Below are positions 1 through 5,352 of a stretch of 5,352 nt of DNA, one piece after another (position 1 is the first letter of the stretch; each line of letters opens with the position of its first letter). The translations under genes were made by a program, and so were the position numbers. Origin of the DNA: Chloroflexota bacterium. GTDB lineage: Bacteria; Chloroflexota; DTOL01; JACQYG01. The stretch is taken from assembly GCA_016208345.1 (NCBI GenBank), contig JACQYG010000202.1:1-5352 (forward strand), read 5' to 3'. Under the pieces are notes generated by a model. The model saw nothing but the letters and a program-made list of their open reading frames with translations. It was not told the DNA's origin and made no database searches.

Positions 1-1019
1 ATAGCAAGGGCCGTCTGGCTGATCTGGCCCTGGAGGCCTTGGGGCACGCCGCGAGAGCTGCAAGCAGCGTTGCGGCCCAGACGGACATTGGGGGCGCGCC
101 GCACGGCCACACCCGGGCCTTCGTCAAGGCCCAGGACGGTTGCGCCGATTTCTGCGCCTATTGCATCGTGCCCTACGCCCGCGGCCAGCCGACCAGCGTC
201 CCCGCCCAGGAGATAGTCTCGCGCATCAGGTCCCTGGCCAGCCAGGGCCCTGGGCGCCACCAGGGCCAGGGCTGCCAGGAAGTAGTCCTGTCCGGTGTGC
301 ATCTGGGCAGCTATGGCGCGGACCAGGACCATTCGAGTACAGACCTCTATGATCTGAGGCGCCTGATCGTTCAGATCCTACGTGATACGCCGATACCGCG
401 CCTCAGGCTGTCCTCCCTGGAGCCCCAGGATATCTCCCCGGACCTTTTCGAGCTGTGGCGGGATCCCCGGCTCTGCCGGCACCTGCACCTGCCCCTGCAA
501 AGCGGCTGCAACCGGACCCTGGCCAGGATGCGCCGCCGCTACACCCGCCAGGACTTCGCCTTCCTGGTGGAGGAAGCCCGAAGGGCCATCCCTGGGGTCT
601 CTATAACCACGGACCTGATCGCCGGCTTCCCCGGGGAGAGCCCGGAGGACTTCCTGGAAAGCCTGGCCTTCGTTGAGGGCATGAGGTTTGCCCGGGCTCA
701 CGTCTTCCCGTACTCGCCACGGCCCGGAACCCTGGCCGTCGGCCTGCCGGACCAGGTGCCCGAGCCCGTGAAACGCGAGCGCTGCGCCAGGCTCCGAGCG
801 GTTTCGCAGCAGAGCGCCGCTGCCTTCCGCCGGGGGTTCCTGGGGCAGACCCTGGAGGTCCTGTGGGAGGAGAGGGCAGCGGGGAACCGCTGGTCAGGGC
901 TAACGGATAACTACCTGCGAGTCAGCGCCGAAAGCGCCCTGTTCCTGGCCAACCGGATCACCCCCACGCTGATCACTGCCCTCGAAGGCGAGGGCCTGAA
1001 GGGAAGCGTCCTGGCATGA
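1..1019 (+). CDS. mtaB: tRNA threonylcarbamoyladenosine methylthiotransferase, MtaB-like (5' partial)
   Basis: Radical-SAM methylthiotransferase, expected to convert t6A to ms2t6A at position 37 of ANN-decoding tRNAs in the cytoplasm, using two [4Fe-4S] clusters and SAM. The frame is open from the left edge (first full codon at 3; residue 1 = that Ser), so the gene starts upstream. A TTG at 39 is internal, not a start. 338 residues are visible; about 100, including the N-terminal methylthiotransferase domain and its three cysteines, are missing from the usual 430-450. The radical-SAM motif CxxxCxxC is at C47, C51, C54 (nt 141-164), followed by IVPYARG. Other family blocks are VVLSGVHLGSYG, RLRLSSLEP, HLHLPLQSG, TTDLIAGFPGE and HVFPYSPRPGT. 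A TRAM RNA-binding domain follows from about residue 279. LSGVHLGSYG and RLSSLEP resemble MtaB (YqeV) rather than MiaB or RimO. Residues 83-90 look like an insertion. The stop overlaps the dinG start. The family is certain; the MtaB subtype is likely. Confidence 0.9.
   Translation, partial: SKGRLADLALEALGHAARAASSVAAQTDIGGAPHGHTRAFVKAQDGCADFCAYCIVPYARGQPTSVPAQEIVSRIRSLASQGPGRHQGQGCQEVVLSGVHLGSYGADQDHSSTDLYDLRRLIVQILRDTPIPRLRLSSLEPQDISPDLFELWRDPRLCRHLHLPLQSGCNRTLARMRRRYTRQDFAFLVEEARRAIPGVSITTDLIAGFPGESPEDFLESLAFVEGMRFARAHVFPYSPRPGTLAVGLPDQVPEPVKRERCARLRAVSQQSAAAFRRGFLGQTLEVLWEERAAGNRWSGLTDNYLRVSAESALFLANRITPTLITALEGEGLKGSVLA
243..272 (+). repeat. CAGGGC hexamer repeats bounding an in-frame insertion in mtaB
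   Basis: CAGGGC occurs at 243-248, 261-266 and 267-272, the last two in tandem, all in the reading frame as Gln-Gly. Positions 242-253 (CCAGGGCCCTGG) also form a perfect 12-bp palindrome. Removing 249-272 (24 nt, residues 83-90) would leave ASQG joined to CQEVVLSG, which matches the usual spacing at this point in MtaB proteins as I remember it. The repeats are seen directly; that the segment arose by slippage between them is inference. Confidence 0.5.
999..1005 (+). promoter_or_regulatory. Weak ribosome binding site for dinG
   Basis: AAGGGAA lies 10 nt upstream of the dinG ATG at 1016, inside the 3' end of the mtaB-like gene. The match to the Shine-Dalgarno consensus is only partial. With the ATGA overlap, dinG translation may depend on ribosomes finishing the upstream gene. 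Confidence 0.4.
1016..1019 (+). other. ATGA stop/start overlap between mtaB and dinG
   Basis: The dinG ATG (1016-1018) and the mtaB-like TGA (1017-1019) share two bases. This is the classic termination-reinitiation arrangement and indicates co-transcription of the two genes. Confidence 0.85.
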
Positions 1020-3898
1020 ACCAGACCTACGTTGCCCTGGACCTGGAGACCACCGGCCTCAAGCCCGAGAGTGACTCAGTGGTCGAGGTAGGAGCGGTGA
1101 AGTTCCGAGGCGATCGGGTGCTGGACTCCTGGTCCAGCCTGGTGCGCCCTACCTGTTCTATCCCCCAGAAGGTACAATTGCTGACCGGCATCGGTCCGAA
1201 GGACGTGGCCAGTGCGCCGTCACTGGCCGCCGTCCTGCCGGTGCTGAGCCAGTTTGTCGGCGAGCTGCCCCTGGTGGGTCACAACGTGGCCTTCGACCTG
1301 TCGTTTCTCAAGCAAGGGGGGTTGACGTTCTCCAACATCGCCATCGATACCTTCGAGTTGGCTGGCATCGTCCTCCCCAAGATGAACAGCTATAATCTGG
1401 GCCTCCTCACTGCAGCCCTAGGGATCCCGGCGCCGACGCAGCATCGAGCCCTGGCCGATGCCCTGCTGGCAAAGGCCCTCTTTTGCGCGCTCTACCAACG
1501 AGCCCTGGGGCTGGATCTGGAGACCATCCAGGAGATCAACCGGCTGGCCTCCAAGAGCGCCTGGTCTCTGGGCGGGGTATTCCAGGAGATCGAGCAGGAG
1601 AAGATGCGCTACGCCTTCGGCGGTTCGGTTAGAGAGCAGCTCCGCGCCAAAGGCGGCCTGGACGCGCTGACGCTCAGCCTCCCCTCCCCGGACAAAGACC
1701 AGGAGGTGCCCCTCGAGCCTCGCGAAGGGACCGTGCCCCTGGATGCGGTAGCTCTGGCCGCCGTGCTGGACAGGGACGGCACCTTCGCCCGCTGCTTCCC
1801 GGGCTACGAGGACCGGCCCCAACAACGGGAGATGCTGCGCCAGGTGGCGTGGTCGCTGAATGACAACCAGCATTTAATTGTGGAGGCGGGGACAGGCGTG
1901 GGCAAGTCCATGGCCTATCTCCTGCCTGCGGTCTTCTATGCCGTGCAGAATGGCCGTCACGTGGTGATCTCCACGAATACCATCAACCTCCAGGATCAGC
2001 TTTTCAATAAGGACCTGCCTGATCTGCGGAAGGTGCTCGTGGAGCTGGAGGGCCAGGTGAACCAGGGCGAGCACGTTTCCGGTTTCCGCGCCGCCCTGGT
2101 GAAAGGCCGCGCCAACTACCTGTGCCTGCGGCGCTGGGTATCGTTTCGCCATGCCGAGGCGCTGTCACCCCAGGAGGTTCGGCTGGCGGCCAAGACCCTG
2201 GCCTGGCTTCCCACCACCATCACCGGCGACCGTGCTGAGCTGACCCTGGGACCGGAGGAACAGGGGCCCTGGACTCGCATCTACGCCGACGAAAAGAGCT
2301 GTGACCCCGCCACTTGCCCCTATTTCGCCCGCAATGCCTGCTTTCTGTTCCGAGCCCGCCAGCGCGCCGAGGCCGCCCACATCATCGTGGTCAATCACGC
2401 CCTCCTCCTCACTGACCTGGGCACGCAGAACCGGGTGCTGCCCGAGTACCGTCACCTGGTCATAGACGAGGCCCATCACCTGGAAGATGTAGCCACTGAC
2501 CAGTTCGGCTACGCTCTGGAATACCCAGCGCTCCGGGCCTTCCTGGACAGCCTATGCGCGCCCCTGGATGCCAAGCATCACATTGGCTTTATCCCGGAGC
2601 TCAGGAACCGTTTCGCCCGGACCTCGGCCCCCAGACAACTGGCCACCGAGGTGGCGGCCGCGGCGGAGAGGCTCTGCGCCCTCACCGATAAGGCCCGGCA
2701 TTCCCTCGACGAGTTCTTCGGTTGTCTGGGCGCGTTCATGCGCGAGCAGCGGGGAGAGGAGGAGACTAACGTCAAGAATGCCGGCTACGAGCAGCCGCTG
2801 CGCCTGACCCCGGGCGTGCGGGCACAGCCCTCCTGGCCTGGCGTCGAGCTGGCCTGGGAGAACCTCGACCATGCGCTTCAGCATCTGCAGGGGGGACTGG
2901 CCCATTTGCGCAGCAGGCTGAGCGATGCCCCAAACCTCCAGGTGACCGATCTCGAAAGCACACTCTCCGAGATCGACGGCCAGGTCCTTAGCCTGCAGCA
3001 GATCGCTCGGCAGGCTCGCTCCGTGGTGGCCGAGCCTTCTCCCCAGGACATCTATTGGCTCACCGCCCACCACCAGACCGGCGAGGTTTCCCTGCACGCC
3101 GCGCCGCTGAACGTGAATCGGCTTCTCCAGGAGGAGCTTTTCGCCCAGAAAGACTCGGTGATACTGACCTCCGCTACCTTGAGCACCGAACATAGCTTTG
3201 ATTTCATCCGGGAAAGGCTGGGATTAGAGGAGGCCAATGAGCTACTCCTGGGTTCACCGTTCGACTATCGCACTTCGACCCTCCTGTTCATACCCCAGGA
3301 CCTGCCAGAGCCGGGCAAGCCGTACTATCAAAAGCGCCTGGAGGAGGCGTTGATCGCCCTTTGTCGCGCCACCCAGGGAAGGGCCATGGTGCTCCTCACC
3401 TCTCACAGCGCCCTGAGATCTACCTATCAGGCCATTGTAAGCCCACTGGAGGAAGATGGCATCATGGTCCTGGGTCACGGCATCGACGGCTCGCCCCGCC
3501 AACTCCTGGACCGCTTCCGCGCCAATCCCAGGGCCGTGCTCCTGGGGACGGCCAGCTTCTGGGAGGGGGTGGACGTGGTGGGTAAGGCCCTGTCCGTCCT
3601 GGTCATCGCCAAGCTGCCATTCGCCGTGCCCACCGATCCCGTCTTTGCCGCCCGCAGCGAGTGTTTCGACGACCCTTTTGGCCGCTACGCCGTGCCTCAG
3701 ACCGTGCTGAAGTTCAAGCAGGGATTCGGGCGGTTGATCCGCAGCCGTTCGGACCGAGGTGTGGTGGCCCTGATGGATCGCCGGGTGGATAGCAAATCCT
3801 ACGGCACCGCCTTCCTGAATTCCTTACCGACCTGTACCATTCGCCGGGGGCCCCTGGCGTCTCTGCCCGAGATGGCCCGGGCCTGGCTCGAAGACTAG
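1016..3898 (+). CDS. dinG: DinG-family Fe-S helicase with N-terminal DEDDh exonuclease domain
   Basis: A 960-residue superfamily 2 (XPD/DinG-type) DNA helicase fused to a DnaQ-like 3'-5' exonuclease, expected to act on DNA in repair or in resolving R-loops and other structures. Exonuclease, about residues 1-165: Exo I LDLETTG (D9, E11), Exo II GHNVAFD (D94), Exo III HRALAD (H143, D148), so all catalytic DEDDh residues are present. Helicase, about 255-955: Walker A EAGTGVGKS (K297, S298), DEAH box VIDEAH (D484-H487), motif III TSATLS (718-723), motif V GTASFWEGVD (844-853), motif VI QGFGRLIR (902-909). Four cysteines between Walker A and DEAH (C370, C429, C434, C442) have the spacing of the XPD/DinG [4Fe-4S] domain. 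The ATG is fixed by the 4-bp overlap with mtaB and by Exo I starting only five residues in. The length is typical of exonuclease-DinG fusions (about 900-950) and longer than E. coli DinG (about 716). The gene is intact. Function is predicted from domains; the physiological substrate cannot be read from sequence. Confidence 0.95.
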   Translation: MNQTYVALDLETTGLKPESDSVVEVGAVKFRGDRVLDSWSSLVRPTCSIPQKVQLLTGIGPKDVASAPSLAAVLPVLSQFVGELPLVGHNVAFDLSFLKQGGLTFSNIAIDTFELAGIVLPKMNSYNLGLLTAALGIPAPTQHRALADALLAKALFCALYQRALGLDLETIQEINRLASKSAWSLGGVFQEIEQEKMRYAFGGSVREQLRAKGGLDALTLSLPSPDKDQEVPLEPREGTVPLDAVALAAVLDRDGTFARCFPGYEDRPQQREMLRQVAWSLNDNQHLIVEAGTGVGKSMAYLLPAVFYAVQNGRHVVISTNTINLQDQLFNKDLPDLRKVLVELEGQVNQGEHVSGFRAALVKGRANYLCLRRWVSFRHAEALSPQEVRLAAKTLAWLPTTITGDRAELTLGPEEQGPWTRIYADEKSCDPATCPYFARNACFLFRARQRAEAAHIIVVNHALLLTDLGTQNRVLPEYRHLVIDEAHHLEDVATDQFGYALEYPALRAFLDSLCAPLDAKHHIGFIPELRNRFARTSAPRQLATEVAAAAERLCALTDKARHSLDEFFGCLGAFMREQRGEEETNVKNAGYEQPLRLTPGVRAQPSWPGVELAWENLDHALQHLQGGLAHLRSRLSDAPNLQVTDLESTLSEIDGQVLSLQQIARQARSVVAEPSPQDIYWLTAHHQTGEVSLHAAPLNVNRLLQEELFAQKDSVILTSATLSTEHSFDFIRERLGLEEANELLLGSPFDYRTSTLLFIPQDLPEPGKPYYQKRLEEALIALCRATQGRAMVLLTSHSALRSTYQAIVSPLEEDGIMVLGHGIDGSPRQLLDRFRANPRAVLLGTASFWEGVDVVGKALSVLVIAKLPFAVPTDPVFAARSECFDDPFGRYAVPQTVLKFKQGFGRLIRSRSDRGVVALMDRRVDSKSYGTAFLNSLPTCTIRRGPLASLPEMARAWLED

Positions 3899-3932
3899 CC
3901 CAGTCAGTCAAGGGCAGCAAGATTCAAGGGTG

Positions 3933-3961
3933 TTGAGAAAACAGGCAGTCAGTTGTAGGTT
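3933..3961 (+). promoter_or_regulatory. Possible sigma70-type promoter for the M20 peptidase gene
   Basis: TTGAGA at 3933-3938 (five of six matches to TTGACA) is separated by exactly 17 bp from TAGGTT at 3956-3961 (matches the first two and last bases of TATAAT). It sits in the lower-G+C intergenic stretch about 90 bp before the GTG start, on the correct strand. The -10 match is poor, so this is only a candidate. It would make the peptidase gene independent of the mtaB-dinG unit. Confidence 0.35.
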
Positions 3962-3981
3962 AGGTCTTTATTCCCGTCGTA

Positions 3982-4009
3982 ATACCAGGTAGCGGACGCC
4001 CTGGGGTAT
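3982..4009 (+). other. Imperfect hairpin in the leader of the M20 peptidase gene
   Basis: ATACCAGG (3982-3989) can pair with CCTGGGGTAT (4000-4009), leaving a two-base CC-facing bulge (GG on the 3' arm) and a 10-nt loop. A short T-run (TTTT, 4017-4020) follows seven bases later. That is too distant and too short for a canonical intrinsic terminator, though it could be a weak terminator for dinG or an mRNA leader structure. I see no recognisable riboswitch class. Confidence 0.25.
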
Positions 4010-4040
4010 CCTGCGGTTTTCGACACCTTCTAGCCCTACT

Positions 4041-4049
4041 GGAGGTGAG
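4041..4049 (+). promoter_or_regulatory. Strong ribosome binding site fixing the GTG start at 4053
   Basis: GGAGGTGAG is a near-perfect complement to the 16S rRNA 3' end. The GGAGG core ends seven nucleotides before GTG 4053. It decides the start of the M20 gene, since no ATG is available nearby in that frame: the first in-frame ATG is some 37 codons downstream, inside the conserved N-terminal region. Confidence 0.85.
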
Positions 4050-4052
4050 ATC

Positions 4053-5352
4053 GTGGAGGACGCCTACGCCTACGTGGATGATCAATCCGAGCGCTTTCTG
4101 CAGGACCTGGTCCGATTGTGCCGCCAGCCTAGCATCTCAGCTCAAAAGGTTGGCCTCACCGAGATGGCAGCGTTGACCGCCACGGTCATGGGGGAATACG
4201 GGCTCCCGGCCAGGCTTTTACCAAACGGAGATGGCGCTCCCGTGGTCTACGGGTTTCGAGAGGGACGGTCTACCCGCACCTTGCTCTTCTACAATCACTA
4301 TGATGTTCAGCCCCCAGAGCCTTTGGAACTCTGGGAATCCCCTCCTTTCGAGCCCACTGTAAGAGACGGTAAGCTCTATGCCCGCGGCGTGGCCGATAAC
4401 AAAGCCAATCTCCTCTCACGCCTGGCGGCGTTGAGAGCACTCCTGTCCACCGGCCGGGAGCTGCCGGTGAGCGTGAAGTTCGTAGTAGAGGGAGAGGAGG
4501 AGATCGGCAGCCCCAATCTACCCCAATTCGTGGTGGATCACCGGGAACTCTTGAGGGCCGATGCCTGCCTCTGGGAATCGGGGGGTGTCAACTGGCAGGG
4601 GCAACCCAACATCACCCTGGGGCTTAAAGGCATATTGTACGTGGAGCTGGAGGCCCGGGGAGCCGTTCGGGACGTGCATTCGGCCATGGCCACTATCGTG
4701 CCCAATCCCGCCTGGCGACTGGTGTGGGCCCTTTCCAGCCTGAAAGATCGTGACGAGAATGTGCTGATCTCCGGCTTTTACGATCACGCAGCTCCTCCCT
4801 CCCCACAGGAGCTGGAGGTGGTCCGGGCCGCGCCCTCGGAGGAGGAAGAGACCAGGGAAAACCTGGGCCTCCCGGGATTCCTCCTGGGGCTATCCGGCTT
4901 TGAGCTCAAGTGCCGCCAGCTCTTCGCCCCCACCTGCACCATTTGCGGCATCTGGTCCGGGTACACCGGCGAGGGTGGCAAGACCGTCCTGCCCAGCGTG
5001 GCCCGGGCCAAGGTGGATTTTCGCCTGGTGCCTCACATGACCCCCGAGGACATCCTGGAAAAGCTGCGCCGCCATCTGACCGACAAGGGTTTCTCCGACG
5101 TGACCGTGGTCGCCACGGAGCATGGGGAATATCCGGCCCGGACCCCCCTGGACCATCCTTTCGTCACGGTAGTGCAGGCTGCCGCTCGCCAGGTATACGG
5201 TGTGGAGCCAGTGATCTCCCCCACCATGTCCGGGTCAGGGCCCATGTACCCTTGCACCAAAGTGCTGGGGCTGCCGGTGGCCTCCGCCGGCACGAGCTAT
5301 CCGGACTCCCGAGCCCGCGCCCCCAACGAGAACATCCGGCTGGAGGACTTCG
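4053..5352 (+). CDS. M20-family metallopeptidase / dipeptidase (3' partial)
   Basis: Zinc-dependent hydrolase of the M20/M25/M40 (carnosinase/PepV-like) clan, expected to cleave dipeptides or related amide substrates in the cytoplasm; no signal peptide is visible. It starts at GTG 4053 behind a strong RBS and is open to the last base: 433 residues are seen and perhaps 30 missing, judging from a usual 450-470. Metal site: NHYDVQP (H82 ligand, D84), GVADNKA (D115, bridging ligand), EGEEEIGS (E149 general base, E150 ligand) and LWESGG (E175, where Asp or Glu is a ligand). The lid/dimerisation domain, about residues 190-325, carries the conserved RDVHS (H209). The C-terminal block around residues 415-428 reads SYPDSRARAPNENI. 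The family normally has His (AHAPNE) where this protein has R422 (codon CGC, 5316-5318), so the last metal ligand seems lost by what could be one base change. The gene is otherwise intact with no frameshift. Substrate is not predictable, and whether it is active is uncertain. Confidence 0.88.
   Translation, partial: MEDAYAYVDDQSERFLQDLVRLCRQPSISAQKVGLTEMAALTATVMGEYGLPARLLPNGDGAPVVYGFREGRSTRTLLFYNHYDVQPPEPLELWESPPFEPTVRDGKLYARGVADNKANLLSRLAALRALLSTGRELPVSVKFVVEGEEEIGSPNLPQFVVDHRELLRADACLWESGGVNWQGQPNITLGLKGILYVELEARGAVRDVHSAMATIVPNPAWRLVWALSSLKDRDENVLISGFYDHAAPPSPQELEVVRAAPSEEEETRENLGLPGFLLGLSGFELKCRQLFAPTCTICGIWSGYTGEGGKTVLPSVARAKVDFRLVPHMTPEDILEKLRRHLTDKGFSDVTVVATEHGEYPARTPLDHPFVTVVQAAARQVYGVEPVISPTMSGSGPMYPCTKVLGLPVASAGTSYPDSRARAPNENIRLEDF

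Larger units (their letters stand above)
3899..4052. other. Intergenic region between dinG and the M20 peptidase gene
   Basis: These 154 bp are visibly richer in A+T than the flanking genes and contain no credible small ORF. Besides the candidate promoter, hairpin and RBS listed separately, there are short direct repeats: CAGTCAGT at 3901-3908 and 3946-3953, and TCAAGGG at 3908-3914 and 3924-3930. The repeats could be binding sites for a regulator or chance. No convincing intrinsic terminator follows the dinG stop. Confidence 0.5.

Noticed and set aside
39..41. TTG as a possible start of the MtaB-like protein
   Set aside because: The frame is open upstream to the window edge with plausible family sequence, and no Shine-Dalgarno precedes it. 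The protein would also lack an essential domain.
2552..3193. Long minus-strand open frame (213 codons) opposite dinG
   Set aside because: It lies wholly inside dinG, which shows continuous helicase motifs on the + strand. The minus-strand translation has no recognisable domain, and open antisense frames are common in G+C-rich genes.
3885..3900. GGCT...AGCC inverted repeat at the dinG stop as a terminator
   Set aside because: The stem is only 4 bp with an 8-nt loop and has no following T-run, so it cannot be distinguished from chance.
4518..5293. Several minus-strand open frames and one short + frame within 4518-5293
   Set aside because: All overlap the M20 peptidase frame, which runs unbroken from 4053 to the window end with conserved metal-site motifs. 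They are shadows.
1..5352. A new defence, mobile or biosynthetic system
   Set aside because: All three genes belong to known housekeeping families. No integrase, transposase, terminal repeats, toxin-like small genes or CRISPR repeats are visible on either strand, and DinG/Fe-S helicases are common outside defence loci.

Overview
The window is high in G+C and gene-dense, with every gene on the + strand. It holds three protein-coding genes: a 5'-truncated tRNA methylthiotransferase of the MtaB type (1-1019), a complete DinG-type exonuclease/helicase (1016-3898), and a 3'-truncated M20-family metallopeptidase (4053-5352). I see no rRNA, tRNA, CRISPR array, insertion sequence or phage gene. The G+C-rich coding, GTG start, strong Shine-Dalgarno and protein families indicate a bacterium. 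A DinG with both a DEDDh exonuclease and a four-cysteine Fe-S domain, next to an M20 dipeptidase of this flavour, would fit Chloroflexota or a similar deep-branching Gram-positive-like lineage. That placement is a guess from recalled family patterns, not something the sequence proves.

Layout: positions 1-1019 carry the radical-SAM core and TRAM domain of the MtaB-like enzyme, and its N-terminal domain lies upstream of the window. Its stop codon overlaps the start codon of dinG in an ATGA junction (1016-1019), so the two genes are probably one transcription unit with coupled translation. A 154-bp intergenic stretch (3899-4052) follows. It is lower in G+C than the genes and contains a possible sigma70-type promoter, an imperfect hairpin and a very good ribosome binding site. 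The M20 peptidase then reads open to the last base, with about 433 residues visible.

Functionally this is a housekeeping neighbourhood: tRNA position-37 modification, DNA repair or processing, and peptide turnover. The first two genes are linked by their overlap. The peptidase looks like a separate transcription unit with no obvious mechanistic link. I find no evidence for a new multi-gene system. The most notable points are an apparent His-to-Arg change at the C-terminal metal-ligand position of the M20 peptidase, the exonuclease plus Fe-S helicase architecture of DinG, and an eight-residue insertion in the MtaB-like enzyme bounded by CAGGGC repeats.
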